A stretch of 64,000 nt of DNA from Watersipora subatra (Eukaryota; Bryozoa; Gymnolaemata; Cheilostomatida; Watersiporidae), in contig NC_088708.1 of the NCBI RefSeq assembly GCF_963576615.1, positions 3,720,001 through 3,784,000 of the forward strand, read 5' to 3'. The notes beneath the pieces were generated by a model that saw only the letters and a list, made by a program, of their open reading frames with translations, ran no database searches and was not told the DNA's origin. The number at the start of each line of letters is the position of its first letter. Positions within the stretch are counted from its first letter, which is position 1. Shown in pieces: positions 25,493 through 39,400 of the stretch. A program made the translations under genes and the position numbers.

Positions 25493-27448
25493 GTCTATAC
25501 ATAATTTTTGCCCAAACTGAGAACAAACAACTCTAAAATTAGAACAGACCGGATTGAATCAATTCCGATTAGATATCCGTGGTTCAACGGTGACCCGCAT
25601 GAAACTCTGTTTGATTAGGCAAGCATTTGTTCCTTTGTTTGCTTTTGTTTTGTGATAAAATTATTTACCTATTCAAGTGGAATATTGTCGTCAGAGTATT
25701 AGCAAATGAAGCTGATTGACTGGCCATGCTATAAGCAAACTTTTAGTTGACCACTAGGCTCTGCTGCGATGGCTCAGATACCTGAGGAGTAGCAGAGCTA
25801 CAACATGGTAAGTGTTAATTATCTGTAGACTTTTGCCTCTCTCTCTACCTTTCATTTCTCTCTGAAACTCACTGGACACGTACTTCGAAAGGCTGCCTTT
25901 TGCAACTCGTGTAATACTTGTGCTCACCTCTTTCTAACTTTCATCTCTCCCTATTTTCATTTTTGTTTCTGATCCTAACTCAGTTGCATTTAGAAGATTA
26001 ATGTAACTCTCAGTTCATCTAGCCTTTTTAGTGACTGGTGCAATTAAAATCAACTTACTTTACTGATACATCAAGATCGTCATCTTAAATCAATATTTCT
26101 ACAAATAATCTCTAATCCCAAATTCTCAATCCTCAAATCTGTTCAGCATTACAGTGCAAGCTGATTCAGTGTTTTATACATATTTTGCATGATAGCTTTC
26201 AATTTTAGATAGAAAAGCTGTGGCCTTTAACAAAAAGATTATTAGAACAGATCATGCTGCAATGGAGGTAAAAATTATTCTATGTTGATGATATTCTGAG
26301 TGTGTGTTTTGTCTTTATACTTTTGCCACAACGATTAATGGGGGACTCACTAGTTACTGTACTATGTGTAGCACAATAAAATGATTCTAGATAGATGACG
26401 TTAACAAGCTTTTTTATGTTTTTTATCTAGTGCCATGCAATTATTTTATTGCTAGAATAAAAAGTGTGCTTGGCACTAACAACTTCTGTTTGTTTTCAGT
26501 AGACTTTAATGGTTAGTGCTGAAAGCCACAAAAAGGTTTTATTCGGCAACATCTGGTCTCTATACACCCTTTATACAATATTTACTTTTATAACAAGAAT
26601 ATTATTTTGGATTTGTCACAGCTTGCATAATTTTTTTGTTGTTGCTATGACAATACATACACAAACGTTTATAGCTCGACAGTTGCGAATAGTCGCTCGG
26701 TCAGCGTTACGTATCCGCTTCCGCCTGAATTTTCGACCCATTTGTACGTAATTGTTACCGATAGGCGTGAGTTCACCACTGCGGTTAAAAGTAAGTTTGG
26801 TAGATTAGTTTTGCATTTTCTACATTGTGAAGTTGATAACTTATTGGTGGCATTCAGTAAAATTTATGAAGAGTCAGCATTGAATTAATCTATTTTGTAA
26901 CGGTCTACTAAAATCATAACTGCATGTATAACGCACGCGAGGAAACTTGCGATCATTTTCTTTTGCTTATCAGATTTTTGAATAACATGTTATATTAACT
27001 CTTCCTTTTTGTTTAAATTTCCATAAACCTTTTTAAACAAGATATAAACTTGATAGTGATTTTACTATATAGACAAGACCTTTCAGAATAAATAGAACTA
27101 AACTTACCTTTGATAGGAGTGGGTGACAAGATGTGTTTCACGTGCGTTGGTTAGGAACTGTCTTTAGATATTATATTTTACTTTTTTATTGATTGGCTAT
27201 TTTACTTCTTTATTGAATAATATTTACTTATTATAATTACTACGTTGTTACTGTTTCGGCTGAATTCTTATCGGCATCGTAAATAGTAGCCTAATCGGGA
27301 TTAAAATATAATTATACGAATAAGTGTAAACTGAATGAGAGAAACACTCGATAACTTCTAATTTAGTGTGGTCGACTTTCATTATATTCTTGATGTTGTT
27401 GTATGCTTTACTCTGTTGTAAAATAAATCGTGCTTTTCAGCTGCAGAA

Positions 27449-30400
27449 ATGCCTACCCAAAGGATGAAGTTATTTTCTTTACTCATTGGCAATTCCTCTC
27501 CAAGTGAAGTTGACATTGTTTCACCTCAAGAGACTGAGATGTCGTCGACTAGCTCACCTTCCACGACAGCTCAATTTAGCCCACCATTGGAGTCAGCATC
27601 TGAAAGTGAACACTCGATAGACCCTCCTTCACCCCATTATTCTATTAACCTGGACAGACTTAGGCGGATATTTCAGGCATTATCATCTCTAAATCAAAAT
27701 AAGGCCACAGAAGCTGAGGTTGATGAGGAACCTCTTCAAATGCGCAGGAAATATTTGGGTATCTTTGAAAGATTTGAAAAAAAGTTTGGCAATCGAAATG
27801 GTGCTGATAGCAACAGCTCTAAGCGAAGACCGTTGCAAAGCCAAAAGGATAGATTGATGGCATTTATTCATCGTAAAAATGTGAGCTCGGATGACCAGGA
27901 TGAGAACAAAAGTAAATCTAGCTGGGCTAAGAATAACCTAAATAGATTAACAACATCAATGAGACGAGTCAAAAGTGACTCCTTTTTGTCTAAAAGAAGA
28001 CGCAAACGAAAGCGTCGCAAAAGAGATTTGGAAGAGAGTGAACAAATTCGACTGCCTAGCATGAAGACGAAAAAGAGAAGTACAGTCACACATTCCAGAA
28101 AGCTCATTACTACAGCCTCTCGAACCGCTCACACTGACCTAATACAGAACTTACAGCAAGCAAACTCTTCACAACACTGTCTCGACGATATTGACTTTTG
28201 GGATTTTGAATATCCGTTTGAAAATTTGGTATTTGAAGGCGGTGGTGCAAAAGTACATACATACATTGGAGCTATAAAGGTAAGGGGTCTGTTAAGACAC
28301 TCGAAACTCTAGTTGAAGTGAACGCTGTTAAATGAGTGGCATACAAAGTACCCAGTGATTAAGATATTTAAAGTTATCTAAAATAAAAATCAATGAGTTG
28401 CAATATTGATAACGAGGGCTCACATTGGCCTATGTTACGGCATTGAAATTGGATATTAACTACAATTATACTGTGACAATGTATTACATAAATGTAGATA
28501 TTGTGGATCGACATGAGATGTGAGAACTTATGAATGAGATGTCAGTTGCAGCTTTTTTAGTCTCGTGTTTTGTTGCATTTTTGCCTGATTAGGTTTGTTG
28601 GCTCTGTCTGTACTAATTTGGGTGTACTTCTATTGACAGTGCCTAGAGGAAGCAGGTATAAAGCCCAAGCGTTTGGCTGGTACTAGTGCCGGGGCTATCA
28701 CGGCTGGCCTGCTGGCAGTCGGCTATACCTCCGAGGAGATTCACATTCTCTATGAGTATGACGTTGAGTACAACGTCAAAGGCAAGCTTTATACAACTTT
28801 TTCTAGCAGTTGTTACAGCTCAGTTCAATTGTCAAATCTCTTGCTTTTTGTTTCAAACCTAATCGGTAAATCATAAGCTAGATGACTGAATTACAGACAG
28901 CTAATGGTAGAAGATATGTGATTAGTCTACCAGTGTAAAGTTAAGGATTGAATTAAAGACAGCTAATTGTAGAAGATATGTGATTGGTCTACCAGTGTAA
29001 AGTTAAGGATATGATATTGTGGATGTTGCCTTGTAGTGTGTACATTGAGACCGCCAGCCAAATAAAGTCGAAAAAATTATGCTGGTCAATCTTAACGTAC
29101 GAAACCTTATTTCAGTTGTTAAAAACAGGAGCTTATTGTCTTGCACAGCGACAAGCCATTGCCTCACAAGTTTCTTTTCCTACTTAGTGAGGTTATAAAG
29201 AACTATCAGATCTATGACTGTCTCTTGATAGAAAGTCCTATTTGGTGAGGGTCACAAGTAAATTTTAACATAACATGAAGGGGTTTATAAGGTAAAGATT
29301 ATGTGTTTAGGGTTAACACTCCTTACCTTTCTTTCTATCGATATGTTTTGTTGCTACAGGTTTCTGTTTTTTCAGTAAGGATGAGGAATGAATTAGGGAT
29401 TGCAGTCATTGAACAGAATGATAAATTCACTTTCCACACATGGGTGGTAGTTGACTAGTAGGTTAGATAGCCATTGCGCTGCCTGAGCATTTGGTAATAA
29501 GTTTCTTCTCTCGATAAGCGCTCAGCAGTGAGCGACAATCTGGCACCTTTCTCATCATTCTATGTTAAAATTATAATATTAATTCGCTCTTCTATTTCCT
29601 CTCCTATGCTGACTAATGCCGCAGCTGGATAGTCAAGTGGTAAGGTGAGTTATGTGGCTAGGCCTGGCTTTCTCATCCCCCATGGTCAAATGTCCTGCAT
29701 CTCAGAAAATCTTTATTCATTGTTACAACCCAGCTCAATAAACAAAACTTGCTTTTATATGTCTGTTAAGGAGGTCAGTTTTGTGTGGTGACACTCGACT
29801 GTCAGTACTCGACTGTCGGTACAAGCTCTTAAATATTTTGTGGTAGAATGTCTTACAAGCTACATCCGTTTGTACATGTAGATGGAACATGTGGCCTGCT
29901 TAGTCTGCTTCCCAACATGTTCCGTCACTACGGCTGGAATCCTGGTGAGAGAGCAACACGCTGGTTTGGAGAGTGTCTTGCGGTGAAGACAAGAAACCCT
30001 GACATCACATTTCAAGAGGTGACTCATTGATCCACTCTGTAATGGTCTTAAATGCTCAATCGATGTGACTCAAATTGTGGGGGCAGATATCACCTCTATA
30101 TAGTGATAACCCAAATGGCATGCACTTCTTGGGCCAGTCAATAAGTATTAGCAAAGCAGAGGTAAGATTAGTGGCCAAGACATGACTCCTTTGTTAAATG
30201 ATAAGTACATGGGATCATACATAGCCCACGCCCACTTGAATACAATAGTAAGGGTGTGAGCGGGTGGGTGGATTGTAGACGGTAAACAAGATAAATAGGT
30301 ACGTATTGCCACCCATTGTCTGAAGCGAGTTTGTATAGTCGCTGACCACTCTGTATGCGCGCAGGTGCTGGACATCTATGGTGTAGAACTCTGCATAGTT

Positions 30401-33400
30401 GCCGTCAACTTGAGCACTCGCTGTGAGGAGTACTTCCATCCTAAGACAACCCCAAGCATGCCGATCAAACTGGCAGCGCGTATGTCTTCTTCTTTACCAG
30501 GTGATCGTTGCATCTTACTGGTCTCGCTTTGCTACAATTATTGTGTTGGCTGATGTCTTCTTGCATAATTATTTCCTGCTCGCGCTTACTCTTGAATATA
30601 TTGACAGGCTACTTCCAGCCAGTCAAGCAAGGCACGAGTGTGTACATAGACGGAGGGCTGCTCTGCAACTACCCCGTGCACGTGTTTGATGGTAAGTCAA
30701 GCATAGAAATCATTGCCATCATCTCTTTATCTGGTCAGGCTATGCGTTTAGCTCTGGACAATATTATTACAGGTTGCTTAGCTCAACTTTATTATTGCCT
30801 ATTTAGCATTTCACTCATTCATGACTCTTATTGATTGGCAGTCATTTTTATAACTTTCTTGTGAGCCATCATCTCTCTAATTTTATTACACAAATATTTG
30901 CTAGATGGGTGGTTGGTGTTTGCTCTGCGAGCTCCTCACTTGATTGCCTTTTATTTCAATCTACTGTAATTTTTCTCCTTCACCTTTTGAATCGGTTATT
31001 TACGCTTGACTCACCGCTCTCAGATTGAGAGCTTTGTTATTTAGCTGGTTAAATGTGTGACACGAATTTGAGAGCCTGTCACTATGTTATCGGTTGCTTA
31101 GCAATGTTAAGAATCTTTGCATTCCCTCGTCATTTGGCAATATTCCATGTCATGTGAGAGGTGAAAACACTCATGTGCACTACGCGTTCTCAATCCTGCA
31201 AATAAGAAGTGGTGGTGCCTCAACAAATGCAAAGAGTTTGACTATCCAAGTGATTAAAGACCTTGCAACGTTCAATACGCCTTCGCATAAACGGTTGTCC
31301 CGGTCGCGTGGTCCATGGCTGATGTCAGTTCAGTATTATCTTGACTAACAAACCCTTTGGCAACCTTATCTCGCCTTCTTGAAACTATCATTTTGTCAAA
31401 AGCTACCTGCCTTTACAATCTGAAGAGACCTTACTTTTCACATTTAAAACATTGCAAGTCTGATTGTGCTAAACTGAATGTATGACAATCATGACCTTGA
31501 TATGTGGAGTATCTGTGCCATGATTGTGATAGACTGGTTGTATTGCAATCATGATCTGGATATATGGAGTATCTGTGTCATGATTGTGATAGACTGGATG
31601 CATTGCAATCATGACCTAGATATATGGAATATCTATGTCATGATTGTGATAGGCTCGGTCTATCACAATCATGGTCTGAGCTGTTTGGTTGCTTCTGCTG
31701 CTTCTCTGAGCTGATGCTTCAGACGATGTAAGCTTCATGTTTGGTTTGATTTGGATACTCTTTACTCACTCTCATATGGCAACCCTATAATAGGGTTACA
31801 AAACAGCTCAGACCATGATTGTGATGGACCGAGTCTATCACAATACAATCATAATACATATAGTCCATTTCAAATTATTTGATGGCATGTCAGTTGCCTC
31901 TTGGATACTTGCTAATTTGTTTAATGCACATTATATTTTATAATGAGTGTCAATGCTTGAGCTCAATGGACAACTGATAATGATCTCTTGTAGTAGTTCA
32001 GTATGACATGTCCATAAATCTTTATTGAATGTTAATAATAAAACTGGGTGCGTGTTAAGTAGAGCTGGCACCGGTAGCTCGTCCTCCGGTCTTGACCCAC
32101 CGGGTCAGAGGTGCCCGGGTCGGGCTACCCGACCCTCGGGTCTTCCTATTCAAAGACACTGGTAGGTTTATGGCTAAACGAAAGCGATTGTATATCGCTT
32201 TTTAAGTACGATTGAAATAGAGTCGCGTTTAGTCCTAGCGTGAAAGGACCAGGCGAAATAAAACAAGGTGAGTCAAGACTATATTTTTACATCTGCGACA
32301 ATAGTCTTTGGACTATAGGTCTCGCAACGTTTTTCGGCAAGAAATAATCAACATGTCGGCAGTCTAGGAGTTCATGAAGAAGCCAGTCACGAAAGGGAAA
32401 GACCAAGTTATTTGTACAATATGCGGAAGCAAGATGAGCTACAAAGAAGGGCCCACCTCAATACTATTGAAGCATTTACAACGAAGGCATCCTGAGGAAC
32501 TTAAAAGCGCGTCTAAGAGCCTTCAATCCAGCAAATTTATTTTATTTTAGTTTCTTTCACTAATACCAAAAGTTTTAGGGAATTGATGGATTTTTGATTT
32601 CCACTATGCTGGGTTATCTATTTCTATATTTGTGAAGTATTTCTTAACTAATCTCTTCTTGTTGATTATAATAGCAGAGTTGAAAATAAAATCTGTAATA
32701 AAAACGCTCTAGCCAAAGTCATGCCATTAATCTATCACCCATTGAATAGCATTGATCCACCAATGTCTAGCCATAAATTGTAGATTGCATCTATAAACCA
32801 AGCCACAAAATATAATGATTGGTGTGATAATGGGTTCTTTTATCTTAGGTTATTGATGTCGCAACATTAGGCTGTAATAGAACTATCTCTTAACCTTAAT
32901 TAAATGAATAAAAAATTCGCGGCGCGTGCTGACCCAGCCCGACTTGATCTTGGCCCTCATTGCTGACCCTAAGTCTGGCCCGACCCTGCATTCCTTGGTC
33001 TCGTTCCAGCTCTAGTGTTAAGATAGTAAACATCGAATGTAAGTTTCTACTGGCGCAAATAACAAAAATGTGTAGGTGTGCGGATTAGAATTTGTTAGTC
33101 ATATACCAACACTGACTCATTGAGAATTGTGTAATTTATCTACCAACATTGACTCATTGAGGATTGTTCGAGTTATCTACCAACACTGACTCATTGAGGA
33201 TTGTGTGAGTCATCTACCAACACTGACTCATTGAGGATTGTGTGAGTCATATACCAACACTGACTCATTGAGAATTGTGTGAGTTGTCTACCAACACTGA
33301 GTCATTGAGAATTGTGTGAGTCATCTACCAACACTGAGTCATTGAGAATTGTGTGAGTCATCTACCAACACTGACTCATTGAGAATTGTGTGAGTCATCT

Positions 33401-36400
33401 ACCAACACTGACTCATTGAGAATTGTGTGAGTCATCTACCAACACTGACTCATTGAGAATTGTGTGAGTTATCTACCAACATTGACTCATTGAGAATTGT
33501 GTGAGTTGTCTACCAACACTGACTCATTGAGAATTGTGTGAGTCATCTACCAACACTGAGTCATTGAGAATTGTGTGAGTCATCTACCAACACTGACTCA
33601 TTGAGAATTGTGTGAGTCATCTACCAACACTGAGTCATTGAGAATTGTGTGAGTTATCTACCAACACTGACTCATTGAGAATTGTGTGAGTTATCTACCA
33701 ACATTGACTCATTGAGAATTGTGTGAGTTGTCTACCAACACTGACTCATTGAGAATTGTGTGAGTCATCTACCAACACTGACTCATTGAGAATTGTGTGA
33801 GTTATCTACCAACACTGACTCATTAAGAATTGTGTGAGTTATCTACCAACACTGACTCATTGAGAATTGTGTGAGTCATCTACCAACACTGAGTCATTGA
33901 GAATTGTGTGAGTCATATACCAACACTGACTCATTGAGGATTGTGTGAGTTATCTACCAACACTGACTCATTGAGAATTGTGTGAGTTGTCTACCAACAC
34001 TGAGTCATTGAGGATTGTGTGAGTTGTCTACCAACACTGACTCATTGAGGATTGTGTAATTTATCTACCAACACTGACTCATTGAGAATTGTGTGAGTCA
34101 TCTACCAACACTGACTCATTGAGAATTGTGTGAGTTGTCTACCAACACTGAGTCATTGAGGATTGTGTGAGTTATCTACCAACACTGACTCATTGAGAAT
34201 TGTGTGAGTCATCTACCAACACTGACTCATTGAGAATTGTGTGAGTTATCTACCAACACTGACTCATTGAGAATTGTGTGAGTCATCTACCAACACTGAC
34301 TCATTGAGCATTGTGTGAGTTGTCTACCAACACTGAGTCATTGAGAATTGTGTGAGTTGTCTACCAACATTGACTCATTGAGAATTGTGTGAGTTGTCTA
34401 CCAACACTGAATCATTGAGGATTGTGTAATTTATCTACCAACACTGACTCATTGAGAATTGTGTGAGTCATCTACCAACACTGACTCATTGAGAATTGTG
34501 TGAGTCATCTACCAACATTGACTCATTGAGAATTGTGTGAGTTGTCTACCAACATTGACTCATTGAGGATTGTGTAATTTATCTACCAACACTGACTCAT
34601 TGAGAATTGTGTGAGTCATCTACCAACACTGATTCATTGAGAATTGTGTGAGTCATCTACCAACATTGACTCATTGAGAATTGTGTGATTTATCTACCAA
34701 CACTGACTCGTTGAGGATTGTGTGAGTTATCTACCAACACTGACTCGTTGAGGATTGTGTGAGTTATCTACCAACACTGACTCATTGAGAATTGTGTGAT
34801 TTATCTACCAACACTGACTCATTGAGGATTGTGTGATTTATCTACCAACACTGACTCATTGAGGATTGTGTGAATTATCTACCAACACTGACTCATTAAG
34901 AATTGAGTGAACTATATACCAACATTGACTCATTGAGAATTGTGTGAGTCATCTACCAACACTGACTCATTGAGAATTGTATGAGTCATCTACCAACACT
35001 GACTCATTGAGAATTGTGTGAGTCATCTACCAATACTGACTCATTGGGAATTGTGTGATTTATCTACCAACACTGACTCATTGAGGATTGTGTGATTTAT
35101 CTACCAACACTGACTCATTGAGAATTGTTTGTATCATCTACCAACACTGACTCATTGAGAATTGTGTGAGTTATCTACCAACACTGACTCATTGAGGATT
35201 GTGTGAATTATCTACCAACACTGACTCATTAAGAATTGAGTGAACTATCTACCAACATTGACTCATTGAGAATTGTATGAGTCATCTACCAACACTGACT
35301 CATTGAGAATTGTGTGATTTATCTACCAACACTGACTCGTTGAGGATTGTGTGAGTTATCTACCAACACTGACTCGTTGAGGATTGTGTGAGTTATCTAC
35401 CAACACTGACTCATTGAGAATTGTGTGATTTATCTACCAACACTGACTCATTGAGGATTGTGTGATTTATCTACCAACACTGACTCATTGAGAATTGTTT
35501 GTATCATCTACCAACACTGACTCATTGAGAATTGTGTGATTTATCTACCAACACTGACTCATTGAGGATTGTGTGAATTATCTACCAACACTGACTCATT
35601 AAGAATTGAGTGAACTATATACCAACATTGACTCATTGAGAATTGTGTGAGTCATCTACCAACACTGACTCATTGAGAATTGTATGAGTCATCTACCAAC
35701 ACTGACTCATTGAGAATTGTGTGAGTCATCTACCAATACTGACTCATTGGGAATTGTGTGATTTATATACCAACACTGACTCATTGAGAATTGTTTGTAT
35801 CATCTACCAACACTGACTCATTAAGAATTGAGTGAACTATCTACCAACATTGACTCATTGAGAATGGTGTGAGTCGATCTACCAACACTGACTCATTGAG
35901 AATTGTGTGAGTCATCTACCAACACTGACTCATTGAGCATTCTGTGACACATCTACCATGTGCCGACATGAGTCATCTACCCACACTGACTCATTAAATT
36001 TAGGAGAAATGTCTGGAACTGAAGAAGCTATGAAACGTAATGACGGACTCTAAAAAACGGACTCTGTGATACACCGTCTTTGTTTGCCTTGAGTTCTAAT
36101 GAATATACATTCAAGCTTCTTCTCCCAACTCTAGGAGTGGTTTTAGAATGTATGAGATACATATATGGGAATGTATGAGATACGTATATATGAATGTATG
36201 AGATACATATATGGGAATGTATGAGATACATATATGGGAATGTATGAGATACGTATAAGGGAATGTATGAGATACGTATAAGGGAATGTATGAGATACGT
36301 ATAAGGGAATGTATGACATACATATATGGGAATGTGTGAGATACGTATATGGGAATGTATGAGATACGTATAAGGGAATGTATGACATACATATATGGGA

Positions 36401-39400
36401 ATGTGTGAGATACGTATATATGAATGTATGAGATACATTATGGAATTTGAATTCCAATTGCCTCTCCTCCATAATTGTAGAAATATTACGTCAGTTTTTC
36501 CAATGACTGGAACACAATAGGGTGTGATAGCAGAGTTGGGTAGGTGTCATTGTCATTAAATTTTAGTAAACATATGCCTGTCGATGTGGAATTAAAACGG
36601 GCATCAGATCTTTTTGAATAGTTGTTTTTGCTTAGGAAACAGATTAATGACTGTTTGCCATATAACATTAGTGTTCCGCAACTGCTGAAAATGTTTCTAT
36701 TGCATCAGTCAATGCGTCGTCATTTCATTGACAGAATAAACCAAAATGTAGAGAGTAATTTCATATTTGTGGATAATCCTAGGCTGAATTAATTGCTTAT
36801 TTCATATCCGACTCAACAATAGATATTTTTCACACATGCCCTTAAGTGCTACATGCAAGGAGTTTCAAAACACCCCTTTAAGTAATTTTTGTTCCAAATT
36901 TTAGTTGAATTTAACAGAAATTATTGGTTTTTTTCAGTCAGTTAATATGTTGTTTGTTGTTAAAGGCGATCTCATTGTCAAGATATTTGAAGATTGAAAT
37001 CGACAAAAATTGATCGCGGTAAAAACGCTCAGCAAAAATGATGTGCCCGGACTTGCCCGAAATAATGCATATAGTGAAACAGTTTGTCTCTATCTCTCTC
37101 ATTCAAATCGGCTGTTGCAATAAAAGTCTAGTCCTACGCGGCTCTATAGGCATATATTTTATTTTGTATTTGCACATGATTGCTAAAATAAAGTTTAAAT
37201 CTAGCTACAGATACATTATTATAAATGTCTCAAACGCCTCAAATAAAAAAAATTAAAATTCTGTCATATTCGTTTCCTCTAAATGCTGTGTAAACATTTG
37301 AGTACTGACTACGATTCTGCCAGTCTATTAAGGTAATTAAGTCAAAGAATTAACTTGAGTTAACTTATTTCATCGCGGCCTTTGTATCAGCTAAGCTCTC
37401 AGTTGCTCCCCACACCGGAAACTAGTTACTAAATAAAATAAGCAAGCCGCATTTTTAAAAAGAATATGTTCGAATATATGCTGAAACCAACTGCATCCCT
37501 AAAAAGTCATTTATAGTCAACGTTATCTAGTCATTATTTGTACCAATTTGTAGAAAAAAATTTACTGGTCCCATTTCATTAGTTGATTCAAGCACTAAAC
37601 AAATGGTTTTATGAGTTGACCGAAATACTAAACTAAACGCAAATGTCAATTTCTTTGAAATCAATCCACTGATTCTGGCAAAGGGTTAATAAAGCCATTC
37701 ATGCATCTGGTTGGCGGTTTGTGAACTCACCTGTTTTCACTTTGTAGCGTAGAGCATAAAATTGTTGGAGCTCTTATTATTTGGTCCGTTTTGAATCGAG
37801 CTATGCAAAAGTACCTGTCAATACAGCTCTGATTACACTTCATAAATCCCTCTATCTGACAAGATTTCAGCACAGGTGGCAATGGTGCTATGATGTATTC
37901 AATATGTTCTGCAAATCATGTTTTGCATTATCTTCAACAATATTATATTAATATATAATTTTTATAAGCCGAAAAATTCTCATCTTGGCATAAAGCTTTT
38001 ATTAAAAACATCCATTCAAGTCGTGGCCACTCATATGGTTTCAGCTCATATATGTAGTAGGACAAATTAATCTACTGCAGCAAACTCAAACAAAAGATCA
38101 TGGTTTGTGCAGCACACGTTCATGTCTCTCTTTCCCATTTATGGCAGTTTCCAGACTGACACAGCTGCTCCGCTGGTGGCACCACATAAACATCCTGTAA
38201 TCAATAAAACAAATGTAATAAATATATATCATTCATAGATATGTCATTCTAACACGTATCTACTGAAAGCTTTCAAGTTGAGAGTTAGATTGCGAGTGTA
38301 ATTTAAAAAATGAATAAATGTTGAGAAAAGCATAAGTTCGCCAAACCAACAATTCGAAGCTTTGTTTCTGGGAGTTTTAGATGAGCATTGATCGATCGGT
38401 TTTCCCCACTTTCTACAAGTGAGAAGTTAACATAAATTCTCATCATAAATCTAATTTACTAGCTAAAACTACCAAAGAAAATTTGAAGCAAATATTATAG
38501 CTAGGTGAAACGATAAAAAAGTTATGAAACGATGATTGGTGATAGCAAAAAGTTATAATTTTATTAATTAGTAAATGTATTCATGAGTAGTAAAATTATT
38601 ACCTTTAGTATATTTAACACTTGTTCATCAATCTAAGCCATTATATTGCTAGATGCTATAGATTAATTAAGAAGCCGTCAATTTAACAATCAGCATCGTT
38701 TATTTTGTAGCAAGAACTCACTGTGCATCCTTATCACGCATGCGTGCACAGGAAGTTACATTATAGTCTCAATCAGGGAAATATAATCTGAATGTAAATA
38801 CAACGGTATATATACATGTATATATATATATATTTAGGAGACACAAAGTTGAAGAAAAATTTACCTCCATTCTCCTATCTTCCTCTGCAGCATAACGTTG
38901 CTGACGCCTGTCAGCTCTAACCATAAGCTGTCTGCTCCAAACTTTAACTACCTGATGATGTTCAGGAAACTCAAGAGTCACCTTTGTAGGAACTGGAAAC
39001 ATTTTTACATTTCTGTTATTCGTTAATAAAACGTGTCGATGGAGTAATTTTGTCGACATTCAGTAATGTCGATGCGTGATCTATTGAGTAAAAGCCCTAA
39101 CTTCGAGATCACAGACAACGCGTTTTGCGAACGATAACATTTATTATGACCTATATAAAAATATCGTGCTGATGATTGGCTAAAGAAGATATCTTATATT
39201 TATCGCGTGTAGACTCTTTTCACATGTATCACTATATACGTCGCAAATAAAGCGCCCCCTCAAATATGAGCATTTAAAAAAATTATCTCATTCAAACGCT
39301 TATATCTCTGGACAGGATTAGTCTACAAAGACAAAAATGACATCAAATTGTAGCTGATGCTTTAGCCTTTTATTAGTCTTAATATCATTTGATCAACTTT

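Larger units (their letters stand above)
19289..27448. other. Intergenic region, repeat-rich
   Basis: About 8 kb with no supported protein-coding gene. It contains the non-LTR retrotransposon remnant (19800-20415), tandem arrays at 22154, 22429 and 25352, a 46-nt pyrimidine tract at 24961 and a hairpin at 25757. Open frames at 20809, 21177, 23966 and 26509 lack recognisable motifs. A 5' untranslated exon of the patatin gene is likely somewhere before 27441, because TTTTCAG stands just before the start codon. Confidence 0.5.

Noticed and set aside
27868-28107. Minus-strand frame opposite the patatin basic region
   Set aside because: It is the antisense shadow of exon 1.
33100-35996. CRISPR-like look of regularly repeated sequence
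   Set aside because: Units are contiguous 37-mers with no unique spacers, and the setting is a eukaryotic intron; it is a satellite.
36028-36472. Overlapping frames of 93-136 codons rich in His-Ser-Tyr
   Set aside because: Explained by the 23-bp minisatellite.
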